Assembly (NCBI RefSeq): GCF_019635455.1
Contig: NZ_JAHBZJ010000009.1
Coordinates: 1-64,000 of the forward strand
Length of the DNA: 64,000 nt
DNA from: Sphingomonas sp.
Lineage (GTDB): Bacteria > Pseudomonadota > Alphaproteobacteria > Sphingomonadales > Sphingomonadaceae
Direction: 5' to 3'
The position numbers and the translations under genes are program-made. Below, piece by piece: positions 39,641-49,628 of the stretch. Within the stretch, counting starts at the first letter, position 1, and the number at the start of each line of letters is the position of its first letter. The notes below the pieces were generated by a model that was given only the letters and a program-made list of their open reading frames with translations, was not told where the DNA came from and ran no database searches.

Positions 39641-40363
39641 ATGAGTGACGCGCATGCCGATGTGAAGGTGGGAAATGGCGGAGTCACGCTGGCTGCGCGC
39701 CCGGAGGCGTTGCGCCTCGATCCGGCGGAGACCGCCGTCGTGGTGATCGACATGCAGAACGCCTATGCCTCGCCCGGCGGCTATGTCGATCAGGCCGGGT
39801 TTGATATCTCCGGGGCGGCGGGAACGATCGGCAGGATCGGCCAGGTTCTGGAAACCGCGCGCCGTGCGGGGGTTCAGGTCGTCTATCTCCAGAATGGCTG
39901 GGATCCCGATTATGTCGAGGCGGGCGGCCCGGGGTCGCCGAACTGGCACAAATCCAATGCGCTCAAGACGATGCGGCGGCGGCCGGAATTGCAGGGCAAG
40001 CTGCTGGCGCGCGGCGGATGGGACTATGCGCTGGTCGAGGCGCTGAAACCGCAGCCGGGCGATATCAGCCTGCACAAGACGCGCTATTCCGCCTTCTTCA
40101 ACTCGCAACTGGACAGCGTGTTGCGCGCACGCGGCATCCGCACCATCGTGTTTGTCGGGATCGCCACCAACGTCTGTGTCGAGAGCACGCTGCGCGACGG
40201 GTTTCACCTCGAATATTTCGGCGTGATGCTGGAGGACGCGACCCACCATCTCGGCCCGCCGGTGATGCAGCAGGCGAGCGTCTACAATGTCGAGAAATTC
40301 TTTGGCTGGGTCAGCACCGTCGCGGATTTCTGCGGCGCGTTCGGCCAGCTTCCCCAGGAGTAG
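39641..40363 (+). CDS. rutB: Ureidoacrylate amidohydrolase RutB
   Basis: 240-aa isochorismatase-fold hydrolase that cleaves ureidoacrylate (from uracil ring opening) to aminoacrylate and carbamate. The Asp-Lys-Cys triad is visible: Asp in VVIDMQNAY, Lys in [10 protein letters not shown] and Cys in [17 protein letters not shown]-terminal [16 protein letters not shown] is typical of RutB. Four bases before rutC. Confidence 0.93.
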   Translation: MSDAHADVKVGNGGVTLAARPEALRLDPAETAVVVIDMQNAYASPGGYVDQAGFDISGAAGTIGRIGQVLETARRAGVQVVYLQNGWDPDYVEAGGPGSPNWHKSNALKTMRRRPELQGKLLARGGWDYALVEALKPQPGDISLHKTRYSAFFNSQLDSVLRARGIRTIVFVGIATNVCVESTLRDGFHLEYFGVMLEDATHHLGPPVMQQASVYNVEKFFGWVSTVADFCGAFGQLPQE

Positions 40364-40367
40364 CCCC

Positions 40368-40751
40368 ATGCCGTTCGAACCGATCAATCCGCCGCAATTT
40401 CCCACGCCCATCGCGCCCTATTCGGCGGGGACGAAGGCGGGGAACACCGTCTATGTCTCCGGCGTGCTGGCGCTGGGCGAGGGCGGAACGGTGCTGCACG
40501 TCGGCGACGCGGCGGCGCAGACGCGGCATGTGCTGGACGTCATCAGGACGACGCTGGAGGCGGCCGGCGCGCGCCTGGAGGACGTGGCGATGAACCACAT
40601 CTTCCTAAAGGATTTCGCCGATTACGCGGCGTTCAACGCGGTCTATGCCGAGTATTTCCCGGGCGCGAAGCCCGCGCGCTATTGCATCAAGGCGGAGCTG
40701 GTGAAGCCGGACTGCCTGGTCGAGATCGCCTCGGTCGCGCATATCGGCTGA
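40368..40751 (+). CDS. rutC: Aminoacrylate deaminase RutC (YjgF/RidA family)
   Basis: 127-aa trimeric Rid-type protein that hydrolyses aminoacrylate to malonic semialdehyde. It has the RidA core ([19 protein letters not shown] and [18 protein letters not shown]) and the length and N-terminus of RutC. GGAG precedes the ATG, and its stop overlaps the rutD start by one base. Confidence 0.92.
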   Translation: MPFEPINPPQFPTPIAPYSAGTKAGNTVYVSGVLALGEGGTVLHVGDAAAQTRHVLDVIRTTLEAAGARLEDVAMNHIFLKDFADYAAFNAVYAEYFPGAKPARYCIKAELVKPDCLVEIASVAHIG

Positions 40752-41536
40752 TGGCGGAGGCGGGGGGCCTCTATTACGAACTGCACGGACCGCAGGACGG
40801 GCCGCCGCTGATCCTGTCGTCGGGGCTGGGCGGCTCGGCCAGCTATTGGGCGCCGAACCTGGCGGCGCTGGCCGAGCGGCACCGGGTGCTGGTGTACGAC
40901 CACCGTGGCACCGGGCGCAGCGACCGGGCGCTGCCCGATGTTGTGACCGTCGACGACTTCGCCGACGACATGCTCATGCTGATGGATGCGCTCGGCTGGG
41001 CGCGAGCGAGCGTCGTCGGCCATGCGGCGGGCGGCGTCGCGGGACTGGCGCTGGGGATGAAGGCGACCGAGCGGCTCGAAAAGCTGGTCGTGGTCAACGG
41101 CTGGGCGAGCCCCGATCCCCATTTTCTGCGCTGCTTCGAAGCGCGGCTGAACCTGCTGCGGCATTCGGGGGTCGAGGCATTCCTGCGTGCGCAGCCGATC
41201 TTCCTGTATCCCGCCGCGTGGATCAGCGCCAACACGGCGGCGCTCGACGCCGAGCTGCCGCATCAGATCGCCGGCTTTCCCGGTGTCGAGAATATGGAGA
41301 AGCGGATAGCCGCGCTGGCTGCCTTCGACGTGCGGGGCGAACTCTACGACAAATTCGTGCCTACGCTCGTGCTGATCGCGGAGGACGACATGCTTGTCCC
41401 GTCATCCGCCGGCAGCCGCCTTTATCGCGAGCTGAATGGCTATTGGCTCGAGACCATGCAGAAAGGCGGACACGCGTGCAACGTGACGCGCCCGGACTTC
41501 TTCAATGAAATCGTCCTCAAATTCCTCGGGAGCTAA
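40751..41536 (+). CDS. rutD: Alpha/beta hydrolase RutD
   Basis: 261-aa alpha/beta hydrolase proposed to hydrolyse aminoacrylate or carbamate-related products in the Rut pathway. It shows the RutD start (LYYELHGP), the oxyanion/GGS loop ([15 protein letters not shown]) and DHRGTGRSD. The nucleophile elbow reads GHAAGG rather than G-x-S-x-G, as in many RutD proteins. The catalytic His is near the end ([10 protein letters not shown]). Confidence 0.9.
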   Translation: MAEAGGLYYELHGPQDGPPLILSSGLGGSASYWAPNLAALAERHRVLVYDHRGTGRSDRALPDVVTVDDFADDMLMLMDALGWARASVVGHAAGGVAGLALGMKATERLEKLVVVNGWASPDPHFLRCFEARLNLLRHSGVEAFLRAQPIFLYPAAWISANTAALDAELPHQIAGFPGVENMEKRIAALAAFDVRGELYDKFVPTLVLIAEDDMLVPSSAGSRLYRELNGYWLETMQKGGHACNVTRPDFFNEIVLKFLGS

Positions 41537-41540
41537 AGCC

Positions 41541-42602
41541 ATGCAAGTCGGCGTCTTCGTACCCATCAACAACAATGGCTGGCTGATCAGCGAGAACGCG
41601 CCGCAGTACATGCCGTCGTTCGACCTCAACAAACAGATCGCGCAGAGCGCCGAAAAGCACGGGCTCGATTTCCTGCTGTCGATGATCAAGCTGCGCGGGT
41701 TCGGGGGGAAGACGCAGTTCTGGGAATATGGGCTGGAGAGCTTCACGCTGATGGCTGGGCTCGCCGCGGTGACCGAGAAGATCAAGATCTATGCGACCTG
41801 CCCGACGCTGATCATCCCGCCTGCCTTTGCCGCGCGGATGTGCAACACGATCGACAGCATCAGCCATGGGCGGTTCGGCCTGAACCTCATCACCGGGTGG
41901 CAGCCGCCCGAATATACCCAGATGGGGATGTGGCCGGGCGACGAGCATTTCCGCAATCGATACAAGATGCTGGACGAATATGCCCATATCCTGCGCGAAC
42001 TGTGGGAAACCGGGCGCAGCGACTTCAAGGGCGATTATTACACGATGGACGATTGCCTGGTGCGGCCGCAGCCGTCGGGCGACATGAAGATCATCTGTGC
42101 CGGGTCGTCGGACGACGGCCTCGCCTTTTCGGCAAAGTGGGCGGACTATGCCTTCTGCCTGGGCAAGGGCGTGAACACGCCGACCGCCTTTGCCTTCAAC
42201 AACGAGCGGCTGGCGGCCGCGACCGCCAAGACCGGGCGCGCGGTATCGGTGTTCGTGCTGGTGATGGTGATCGCCGCCGAGACCGACGAGGAAGCGTTCG
42301 CCAAGTGGAAGAGCTATAATGACGGCGTCGATATCGACGCGATCGCCTGGCTCGCCGAACAGGGCGCGAAGGACAAGGTGAACAAGGACACCAATGTCCG
42401 CCAACTCGCCGCGCCCGAGGGGGCGGTGAACATCAACATGGGGACGCTGGTAGGCAGCTACGAAAGCGTAGCGCGGATGCTGGACGAGATGGCGGAGGTG
42501 CCGAACACCGGCGGCGTGCTGTTGACCTTCGACGATTTCGTCGAGGGGGTCGAGGCGTTCGGCACCCGGATTCAGCCGCTCATGAAGTCGCGTCGGAGCT
42601 AG
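41541..42602 (+). CDS. rutA: Pyrimidine oxygenase RutA
   Basis: 353-aa flavin-dependent, luciferase-like monooxygenase that opens the uracil ring. It matches RutA throughout ([20 protein letters not shown], then [11 protein letters not shown]). It needs reduced FMN from a RutF-type reductase, not encoded in this window. It is the last gene of the ligase-rutB-rutC-rutD-rutA unit, whereas in E. coli rutA is first. Its 3' end overlaps the convergent DUF4199 gene by 23 bases. Confidence 0.94.
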   Translation: MQVGVFVPINNNGWLISENAPQYMPSFDLNKQIAQSAEKHGLDFLLSMIKLRGFGGKTQFWEYGLESFTLMAGLAAVTEKIKIYATCPTLIIPPAFAARMCNTIDSISHGRFGLNLITGWQPPEYTQMGMWPGDEHFRNRYKMLDEYAHILRELWETGRSDFKGDYYTMDDCLVRPQPSGDMKIICAGSSDDGLAFSAKWADYAFCLGKGVNTPTAFAFNNERLAAATAKTGRAVSVFVLVMVIAAETDEEAFAKWKSYNDGVDIDAIAWLAEQGAKDKVNKDTNVRQLAAPEGAVNINMGTLVGSYESVARMLDEMAEVPNTGGVLLTFDDFVEGVEAFGTRIQPLMKSRRS

Positions 42603-43134
42603 TCGGCGCGGGCAGGAAGCGCGGATTGCGCAGCAGCACCGCAGCGATCAGCGCGACGAGCAGCCCGATCGGGAGAATCTCGCTGAGCGTGATGAGGACT
42701 CGCATGACCGGGTTCGCGTACATCGCCTGCATGTCGGCCATCTGCGCCCGCAATGCGGCGAGTTCGGCGGCGCTGGCGCCCGCCGCTTCCCGCTCCGCGA
42801 TCATGTGCGCGGCGAATTTGGCGATATAGTCGCCGCCATGCACCGCCATCGCCGCTTCCCAGGCGACGACGTAAAAGGCGCTGCCGATCAGCGCGATCGC
42901 CACGCCCATGCCAAAGGCGGGAAGGAAGCGGATCGCGCCGCCGCGATCATGGTCGCGATATCGCTTGATCCCCGCGAAGATCGTCGTGAAGGCGATCAGC
43001 ATGATGAGATAGCCGATCGCCATGCCCATCGCGCCGCTCGGCGCATATTCGGCAAGGACGGTGCCGATCAGAAAGAGCGGGATGCCGACGACGATGCCGG
43101 CGATGATGCCATAGGTAAGGATGGTGCGGAACAT
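42580..43134 (-). CDS. DUF4199 membrane protein
   Basis: 184-aa protein with four hydrophobic segments (about residues 7-28, 37-55, 72-92 and 148-170) and a charged helical loop between the last two. It matches the DUF4199 pattern, a family of unknown function often found beside LuxR-type regulators in sphingomonads and xanthomonads. Here such a regulator lies directly upstream. Its 3' end lies inside the rutA coding end. Confidence 0.8.
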   Translation of the reverse strand: MFRTILTYGIIAGIVVGIPLFLIGTVLAEYAPSGAMGMAIGYLIMLIAFTTIFAGIKRYRDHDRGGAIRFLPAFGMGVAIALIGSAFYVVAWEAAMAVHGGDYIAKFAAHMIAEREAAGASAAELAALRAQMADMQAMYANPVMRVLITLSEILPIGLLVALIAAVLLRNPRFLPAPTSSDATS

Positions 43135-43182
43135 GATGTTTCCCCCTGAGTTCGCAAGCGCCCGGTTCAGCGCGTTTCGCGG

Positions 43183-43216
43183 CCCCGCACAATCGCCCGA
43201 ACGGGTGATTGCGGGG
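43183..43216 (-). other. Long hairpin between the LuxR and DUF4199 genes
   Basis: CCCCGC and AATCGCCC pair with GGGTGATT and GCGGGG (14 bp with a 2-base bulge and one G-U pair) around a GAAC loop, filling most of the 98-base gap. On the minus strand no U-tract follows. It could be a processing or stabilising structure, or a terminator letting some transcripts through to the DUF4199 gene. Confidence 0.45.
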
Positions 43217-43232
43217 CGATAACCGGTTTTTC

Positions 43233-43676
43233 CTAGCGCAGCAGACCGAGTGCGCGTGCGCGCGCGATGGCATCCGTGCGGCGGCGGGCGTCCAGCTTTT
43301 GAAACAGGCGCGCGACATGCGTCTTGACGGTATTGGGTGAAACCGAAAGGCGTCGCGCGATCTCCTTGTTCGAATAGCCTGCGGCGAGTTCAGCGAGGAC
43401 CGCCATCTCGCGCGCGCTGATCCCCAGCGATTCCTGCGCGGCCGGATTGCCGGGGGGACGCGGGCGCAGCGGCGCGCCGAACATTCGTGCGCCGGCGAAC
43501 AGCCCGATCGCCAGAAACGCGACCGCGACGATCAGCAGATACAGGTCGATCGAGTGGGTGCGCGCAATCCAGCGATAATCGAGCCACTCAAGCAGCCCAG
43601 CGCCGGCGGCGAGCGCCACGCCGCAGAGAAATACCTGCCGCCACCACCGGATATCGGGCCAGCCCCGCCGTGCCAT
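43233..43676 (-). CDS. LuxR-type regulator with membrane anchor
   Basis: 147-aa protein: two membrane segments (about residues 10-30 and 42-62) and a C-terminal LuxR helix-turn-helix (REMAVLAELAAGYSNKEIARRLSVSPNTVKTHVARLFQKL). There is no receiver or autoinducer domain, so the signal is probably sensed in the membrane, perhaps through the DUF4199 partner encoded downstream. Confidence 0.85.
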   Translation of the reverse strand: MARRGWPDIRWWRQVFLCGVALAAGAGLLEWLDYRWIARTHSIDLYLLIVAVAFLAIGLFAGARMFGAPLRPRPPGNPAAQESLGISAREMAVLAELAAGYSNKEIARRLSVSPNTVKTHVARLFQKLDARRRTDAIARARALGLLR

Positions 43677-43711
43677 CCGGCGACCATCGCGCAGCGGGTG
43701 CGCGCGCGCAA

Positions 43712-44782
43712 CTAGAACAACTCGCCCTGCGCGCCGGCCGGGGGACGAAACAGGTCCCGGCGCAGCGGGATATAGTCATTGTCCAGACCGTAACGGCGTG
43801 CGGCGATCCGAAACCGCGTGCGCAGCAGTTCGGCCCAGGGTCCCTGACCCTTCATCCGCGTGTGGAAATCGGGATCGTTGTCGCGGCCGCCGCGGATCGA
43901 CCGGATCGTCGCCATCACCTTGCCCGCCCGGTCGGGGAAATGCGCGTCGAGCCAGGCGCGGAACAGGGGAGCGACCTCATGCGGCAGGCGCACCGGCAGG
44001 AAGAAACAGCCGCGCGCCCCGGCCCGGGCCGCGCGCTCCATAATGTGTTCGATCTCATGGTCGGTGATCGCGGGAATGACCGGGGACAGCGAGACATAGA
44101 CCGGGACGCCCGCATCGCGCAGCCGGGCGACGGCGACGAGGCGGCGTTCGGGATGGGGCGCGCGGGGTTCGAGGGTCGCGGCGACCTTCGGGTCGAGCGA
44201 GGTGACCGAAATCATCACCGCCGCAAGTCCCTGTTCCGCCATCGGTGCCAGCAGGTCGATGTCGCGGGTGACGCGATCCGATTTGGTGGTGATGGTGAGC
44301 GGATGGCGACATTGCGCGAGCACCTCGATACAGCCGCGCGTGATCCGCCATTCGCGCTCGATCGGCTGATAGGGATCGGTATTGGTGCCGAACGCGATCG
44401 GCTGGCACGCATAGCCGCGTTTGCCGAGTGCCGCGCGGAGCAGGGCAGGCGCATCCGGCTTCGCAAAGAGGCGCGTCTCGAAATCGAGGCCCGGCGACAG
44501 ATCGTGATAGGCATGGCTGGGCCGCGCGAAACAGTAGATGCAGCCATGCTCACAGCCACGATACGGGTTCACCGAGCGGTCGAAGGCGATGTCGGGTGAC
44601 TGGTTGCGGGTAAGGATCGTTCTGGGCGTTTCGACGGTAACCGTCGTGCGGACCGGCGCCTCCGCGCCGTCGATCCCCGTGCGGTCGTCCAGCCAGTCCC
44701 CATCCGCTTCACGCGTGTTGAGATTGAAGCGCGTCGATTCCCGGTTGAGGGTCGCGCCCCGAATGGGCCGGGTTTTCGCCAT
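43712..44782 (-). CDS. PA0069-family radical SAM protein
   Basis: 356-aa radical SAM enzyme (related to SplB/PA0069). The iron-sulfur motif CEHGCIYC is near residue 80, followed by the SAM-binding core (AFGTNTDPYQPIE, TKSDRVTRDIDLL). The product and substrate of this family are not established, although homology to spore photoproduct lyase has been noted. ATG 44782. It is an independent minus-strand gene upstream of the LuxR gene. Confidence 0.88.
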   Translation of the reverse strand: MAKTRPIRGATLNRESTRFNLNTREADGDWLDDRTGIDGAEAPVRTTVTVETPRTILTRNQSPDIAFDRSVNPYRGCEHGCIYCFARPSHAYHDLSPGLDFETRLFAKPDAPALLRAALGKRGYACQPIAFGTNTDPYQPIEREWRITRGCIEVLAQCRHPLTITTKSDRVTRDIDLLAPMAEQGLAAVMISVTSLDPKVAATLEPRAPHPERRLVAVARLRDAGVPVYVSLSPVIPAITDHEIEHIMERAARAGARGCFFLPVRLPHEVAPLFRAWLDAHFPDRAGKVMATIRSIRGGRDNDPDFHTRMKGQGPWAELLRTRFRIAARRYGLDNDYIPLRRDLFRPPAGAQGELF

Positions 44783-44829
44783 GCCCCATCATGCGCGCAC
44801 GATTGGGAACATTACAAGAACAAAATCCC

Positions 44830-45381
44830 TCAGCGCTCGTGAAGGCGGGGCATCAGCTCGACGAAATTGCAGGGCCGGTGGCGGATGTCGAGCTGGGTCG
44901 AGAGGATGTCGTCCCAGCCATCCTTCACCGCGCCCGTGGAACCGGGCAGCGCGAAGATGTAGGTGCCGCGCGCGACGCAGGCGGTGGCGCGGCTCTGGAT
45001 CGTCGAGGTGCCGATCTTCGCATAGCTGAGCCAGCGGAACAGTTCGCCAAATCCGGGGATCATCTTGTCCGCGACGCGTTCCAGCGCCTCGGGCGTGACG
45101 TCGCGGCCGGTGACGCCGGTGCCGCCGGTGGTGATGACGCAATCGATCCGGGGATCATCGATCCACGCATGCAGTTTGCCGACGATCAGATCGGGGTCGT
45201 CCGGCACCATCGCGCGATCGGCGAGTTCGTGGCCCGCCGCCGTCAGTCGATCGACCAGCGTATCGCCGGAGCGATCGTCGGCATGGGTGCGCGTGTCGGA
45301 AACGGTCAGGACGGCGATCCGCACCGGGCGGAACGCGGCATCCGCGTCAATTGGCACTGCGGACGAGGCCGGGGCCGCCAC
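44830..45381 (-). CDS. moaB: Molybdenum cofactor biosynthesis protein MoaB
   Basis: 183-aa MoaB/Mog-fold protein, which adenylylates molybdopterin. The MPT-binding motif GGTGVTGRD and the [14 protein letters not shown] segment are present. The annotated GTG start overlaps the upstream slt gene by 35 bases; another GTG at 45357 is equally poor in ribosome-binding site, so the start is uncertain. No other moa gene is near. Confidence 0.92.
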   Translation of the reverse strand: MAAPASSAVPIDADAAFRPVRIAVLTVSDTRTHADDRSGDTLVDRLTAAGHELADRAMVPDDPDLIVGKLHAWIDDPRIDCVITTGGTGVTGRDVTPEALERVADKMIPGFGELFRWLSYAKIGTSTIQSRATACVARGTYIFALPGSTGAVKDGWDDILSTQLDIRHRPCNFVELMPRLHER

Positions 45382-47125
45382 TGGCCGAGGCGGTCATGCG
45401 CACCGCGTCCGCGCCGGCGGTGCCGGGGACCTTTGGCCACAGGCCCTGGCTGAGCGCCGCACGGCTGCTGCTGTCGCGGCCGGCATTCTTTTCGTACATC
45501 CAGTAATTGCGCAGCACCGTCATCACATAGCCCCGGGTTTCCCAATAGGGCAGCGATTCGATGTAGAGGAGCGGGTCGCCATTATCGCGCACCTGCACGT
45601 TCCAGTTCGAAACCGGGGTGGGACCGGCATTATAGGCCGCGATCACCTTTGGCAGCAGGCCGCCGGTGAACGGCTGGTCGCGCAGCTGTTCGATATAGGA
45701 CTGGCCGACCTCCATATTGGTCGAGGGGCGCGACAGATCCTTGCGATCGATGGTGATGCCGCGCTTGCGCCCGATATCGGTGGCGGCGGCGGGCATCACC
45801 TGCATCAGCCCGTAGGCGCCCGCCGGGCTGGTGATGCGCGGATCGAATTTCGATTCCTGAAGCGCGTGGGCATAGACGAGCGCCTTGTCCACGCGCCATC
45901 CGCCATCGGGCGTCCAGTCCGGCGCGGGATAGCGTGCTTCGTTCAGCGGGCTTGCCCCCTGCGGGCAATTATGGGTCATCCACAGCTGCACGGCGGGCAG
46001 GCCAAGCCGGCCGGCGAGCCGGGTGAGCGAGGCATGTTCGCGGGCGTCGCCGATCTTCGCCTGCTGCTTGATGACGTCGGAGGCCAGTCCCTCCTCGCCG
46101 ATCTCGACCAGCGCAGCGGCGACGCGGACATTGGGGCGCCGCTCCAGCATCTTCCAGTCGGCGGCGACGAATTTCTCGCTGCGGCTCGGGGTTTCCTGCA
46201 TGCCCAGCGCCTGACGGGCGAGCAGACCATAAAAGGTCTCGCCATGCTGCGCGGCCGACTTCAGCCGCCCGCTCACCAGGTCGGGGCGGCCACAGGCCAG
46301 GTCCGCGCGCGCCGCCCAGTACAGGCCGGCGGTCCGCTTTTCGGTATCGGTCGCGCGCTGGGCGACCGCGGTGAAGGCGGTCTGTGCCGCCGCGCAATCC
46401 TTCTGTCGCCAGGCGGCGAGGCCCTGAACCCAGTCGGCAAGGGGGGCGAAGTCGCCCGACCCGGTCTGTGCGATGGCGGCAACGCGGCGCGCATCGGCAT
46501 CGCGCCCGACCGTGTAATACATCCACGCGACGCGCTGGCGCCATTCGGTTGCGGTATCGGGATCCAGCTGGGGTGTGGCGGCTTCGACCAGCGCTTCGGC
46601 GCCGGTGGCATCGTCGGCCTTGATCAGCGGGGCCATCGCGCTTGCCAGCTGTGCGGCGGCGGCGTCCGAAGCGGCGGAACGATAGCGTTTGCGGATCGGC
46701 GCGCCATCATACCAGATCATGCGCTGGGCGGCCGGGAGGGACGGCAGTTCGGTCGCGCCGCGCAGTTTCGCGAGCCGGGCCAGCTGATCCGCCTGTGGCA
46801 GCTCCGGCGCCTCGCCCAGCAGCGCGAGCAATTGCGGCAATTCGACCCGGGGCGACCCCTTGGCCAGATAAAGCTCGGCCCTGGCGGTCGGATGCAGCAG
46901 GCCCGGACGCATCGAATCGAGGCCGATCTGGGCGTCGGCCCACCGCCCCTCGCGGATCGCGGCGAAGATCGCGCGATAGGCGTCGCGCTCGCTGCGGTCG
47001 AGCTGTGCGGGAATGCCGTCGTTCGCCTCGCGCTGGGCGAAGCGGTCGGTGCTCCGGTCGTCGCTTGCATGGGCGAGCGCGGGAAGCGCCAGAGCGATTG
47101 CGGCCAACAGGATACGCGGTTTCAC
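45347..47125 (-). CDS. Soluble lytic transglycosylase
   Basis: 592-aa Slt70-like enzyme. A signal peptide (about residues 1-20, LAHAS) leads into a long helical superhelix, then the C-terminal lysozyme-like domain with the catalytic Glu in [10 protein letters not shown], followed by the family motifs GLMQVMP and AAYNAGP. It cleaves peptidoglycan to 1,6-anhydro products. It begins with GTG in a GTGA overlap with the glycosylase-like gene. Confidence 0.93.
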   Translation of the reverse strand: MKPRILLAAIALALPALAHASDDRSTDRFAQREANDGIPAQLDRSERDAYRAIFAAIREGRWADAQIGLDSMRPGLLHPTARAELYLAKGSPRVELPQLLALLGEAPELPQADQLARLAKLRGATELPSLPAAQRMIWYDGAPIRKRYRSAASDAAAAQLASAMAPLIKADDATGAEALVEAATPQLDPDTATEWRQRVAWMYYTVGRDADARRVAAIAQTGSGDFAPLADWVQGLAAWRQKDCAAAQTAFTAVAQRATDTEKRTAGLYWAARADLACGRPDLVSGRLKSAAQHGETFYGLLARQALGMQETPSRSEKFVAADWKMLERRPNVRVAAALVEIGEEGLASDVIKQQAKIGDAREHASLTRLAGRLGLPAVQLWMTHNCPQGASPLNEARYPAPDWTPDGGWRVDKALVYAHALQESKFDPRITSPAGAYGLMQVMPAAATDIGRKRGITIDRKDLSRPSTNMEVGQSYIEQLRDQPFTGGLLPKVIAAYNAGPTPVSNWNVQVRDNGDPLLYIESLPYWETRGYVMTVLRNYWMYEKNAGRDSSSRAALSQGLWPKVPGTAGADAVRMTASASGGPGLVRSAN

Positions 47126-47859
47126 GAGCTTTGCCCCCCGATCAGCAACTGCAAGTCTTTCCAGACGTCGGCCTTTTGCGCCGGCCTCCCCAGAAGGAGG
47201 CGTGGCGGATAGGTCGCGACCGTCGCCGATTTTCCGCCTTGATAGTTAATCGACTCTAAACGGCCACGCCATGCCGGGGAGTCGGTCCCGAGAAAGGCAC
47301 GGCTCACCGACTGACCCAGAATGAGAAGGCGTTCCGGACCGGTGAGCGCGACGTGGTGGCGGGCCAGTTCCGCCAGCCGCGCATGCGCCTCACGCGGACT
47401 TTGTCCCGTGATCGGGCGCGCCGCGCAAAAGGGCGCGAGGTAGATCGAGTCGCGATCATGACCGATCGCGGCGAGGATCCGGTCGAACAGTCGGCCCGCC
47501 GCGCCGGTCAGCAGCGTGTCGCGATCGTCCGCCTCCGGCAGTTCGATGAGGACCATCAGCGATGCGGCCGGGTCGCCCTGGGGCGTGAATATCGGCTCTC
47601 CCCATACCGCTTCGGGCGCGGCGGTGCCGAACCGCCAGTCGATGAACGCCTCAAGCGTCGCGGGAAGCGGCACATCTTCCGGCTCGGCGAGCGGGGCGGG
47701 CGTTTCGGTCCGTGCCGCGCCGGACGGGATTTCGCGCGCGGTCCAGTCACGCGGCAGGTCGTCGATCAGCATATCGACACCGGCGTCGCGCCACCATTCA
47801 AGTGCGCTCGCCGCTTCCGCCCGCCAGTCGATAACCCCCGCCATACCCATGATTGGCAT
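47122..47859 (-). CDS. Degenerate uracil-DNA glycosylase family protein
   Basis: 245-aa protein related to family 4/5 uracil-DNA glycosylases. The domain covers about residues 95-240 (LTGAAGRLFDRIL, YLAPFCAARPITGQSP, LLILGQSVSRAFLG). The usual motif GEAPGEDED is changed to ELPEADDRD and the four iron-sulfur cysteines of family 4 are not visible, so activity is doubtful. Three ATGs compete (47859, 47850, 47844), none with a clear ribosome-binding site. It is co-translated with slt. Confidence 0.75.
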   Translation of the reverse strand: MPIMGMAGVIDWRAEAASALEWWRDAGVDMLIDDLPRDWTAREIPSGAARTETPAPLAEPEDVPLPATLEAFIDWRFGTAAPEAVWGEPIFTPQGDPAASLMVLIELPEADDRDTLLTGAAGRLFDRILAAIGHDRDSIYLAPFCAARPITGQSPREAHARLAELARHHVALTGPERLLILGQSVSRAFLGTDSPAWRGRLESINYQGGKSATVATYPPRLLLGRPAQKADVWKDLQLLIGGQSS

Positions 47860-47966
47860 AGAGTCATGCCTTGACGCCACCGTCAATCTGCCTTCATCGG
47901 GGGAGGGACAGGACGCGCTGCGCATGCGGTGACATGCGCGACAGGTGTCCCGAGGGGAGACAGAGA

Positions 47967-49628
47967 GTGAGCGAACGCGAGTCGATGCCCTATGACGTCG
48001 TGATCGTCGGCGCGGGGCCTGCCGGCCTGTCCGCGGCGATCCGGCTGAAGCAACTGGCTGCCGAAGCCGGGAGCGAGGTCGGCGTCTGTATCCTGGAAAA
48101 GGGGTCGGAAGTGGGCGCCCACATCCTGTCGGGCGCGGTGATCGATCCCAGGGCGCTGGACGAACTGCTGCCCGACTGGCGCGACCAGGGTTGCCCGCTC
48201 GCGCAGGTGCCGGTGACCGACAACCAGCACTGGATGCTGTCGAAGACCGGCAAGTGGAGCGTGCCGCATCTCCTCACGCCGGGCTTCATGCACAACAAGG
48301 GAACCTATACCGGCAGCCTGGGCAGCCTGTGCCGCTGGCTGGCCGAGCAGGCCGAGGCGCTGGGCGTCGAGATTTTCCCGGGCTTTGCCGCGGCGGAAAT
48401 CCTCTACCATGACGACGGGTCGGTGAAAGGCGTCGCGACGGGCGACATGGGCGTGGCGCGCGATGGCGAGCACAAGCCCGATTATCAGCCCGGGTTGGAG
48501 CTTCACGCCCGCTACACGCTGTTCGGGGAGGGGTGCCGCGGGCATCTGTCGAAGCAGATCCAGCGCGAGTTCAACCTGCGCGACGGGGTTGAGCCGCAAA
48601 TCTATGGCATCGGCGTGAAGGAATTGTGGGACATCGATCCGGACCTGCACGAGCCGGGCCGGGTGATCCACACCCAGGGTTGGCCGCTCAACGAGACCGA
48701 GGGATCGAATGGCGGCGGCTTCCTGTATCACCAGGCCAATGGGCAGGTGGCGCTCGGCTTTGTCACCTGGCTCAACTATTCCAACCCCTATCTCTCGCCG
48801 TTTCAGGAGATGCAGCGGTGGAAGACGCATCCCGCGATCGCCGAAATCCTGAAGGGCGGCAAGCGCGTCTCTTATGGTGCGCGTGCGATCAGCGACGGGG
48901 GATTGCAGTCGATCCCCAAGCTGGTGTTCCCCGGCGGCGCCCTGATCGGCGACAGCGCGGGATTTTTGAACGTGCCGCGGATCAAGGGAACGCACACGTC
49001 GATGAAAAGCGGCATGCTCGCCGCCGAAGCGGCGTTCGCGGCCGTCGCGGCGGATCGCAGCGGCGATGAACTGACCGCCTATCCCGAGGCGTTCGAGGCG
49101 AGCTGGATGCACCGGGAGTTGAGCGTCGTGCGCAACGTGGTGCCGCTGGTGAAGAAATTCGGCGACCTGATCGGCTCCGGCCTCGCCAATGTCACCATGT
49201 TCCTGGAAAGCTGGGGCGTGAAAATGCCCTTCACCATGGGGCATAAGCCCGACCATGAGAGCCTGTGGCGCAAGGATCTGGTGCAGCCGATCGCATATCC
49301 AAAGCCTGACGGGGTGCTGATGTTCGATCGCCTCTCCTCGGTGTTCCTGTCGAATACCAATCATGAGGAGGATCAGCCGATCCACCTGACGCTCAGGGAC
49401 CCCGATATCCCGGTCGATTATGATCTGCCAATGTATGACGAGCCGGCGCAGCGTTATTGTCCGGCGGGCGTTTACGAGATCGTCGGCGAGGATGAGGGCG
49501 CACCCCGCTTCGTCATCAACGCGCAGAATTGCGTCCATTGCAAGACGTGCGACATCAAGGATCCGACCCAGAACATCAACTGGGTCGTGCCCGAAGGCGG
49601 TGGAGGGCCGAACTATCCCAATATGTAG
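47967..49628 (+). CDS. Electron-transfer flavoprotein:ubiquinone oxidoreductase
   Basis: 553-aa membrane-associated flavo-iron-sulfur enzyme that passes electrons from ETF (fed by acyl-CoA dehydrogenases) to ubiquinone. The FAD motif VVIVGAGPAGLSA is near residue 10, and the 4Fe-4S cluster cysteines are in the C-terminal NCVHCKTCDIKDP with an earlier Cys at RYCPAGVYE. The start is GTG with GGGGAG before it; an internal ATG six codons on is an alternative. Confidence 0.95.
   Translation: MSERESMPYDVVIVGAGPAGLSAAIRLKQLAAEAGSEVGVCILEKGSEVGAHILSGAVIDPRALDELLPDWRDQGCPLAQVPVTDNQHWMLSKTGKWSVPHLLTPGFMHNKGTYTGSLGSLCRWLAEQAEALGVEIFPGFAAAEILYHDDGSVKGVATGDMGVARDGEHKPDYQPGLELHARYTLFGEGCRGHLSKQIQREFNLRDGVEPQIYGIGVKELWDIDPDLHEPGRVIHTQGWPLNETEGSNGGGFLYHQANGQVALGFVTWLNYSNPYLSPFQEMQRWKTHPAIAEILKGGKRVSYGARAISDGGLQSIPKLVFPGGALIGDSAGFLNVPRIKGTHTSMKSGMLAAEAAFAAVAADRSGDELTAYPEAFEASWMHRELSVVRNVVPLVKKFGDLIGSGLANVTMFLESWGVKMPFTMGHKPDHESLWRKDLVQPIAYPKPDGVLMFDRLSSVFLSNTNHEEDQPIHLTLRDPDIPVDYDLPMYDEPAQRYCPAGVYEIVGEDEGAPRFVINAQNCVHCKTCDIKDPTQNINWVVPEGGGGPNYPNM

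Noticed and set aside
34343-40411. A 2022-codon open frame on the minus strand
   Set aside because: It lies wholly antisense to dnaE, the acyl-CoA ligase and rutB, which have clear domains. Its translation is rich in His, Arg and Gln with no domain, the usual artefact of GC-rich codon bias.
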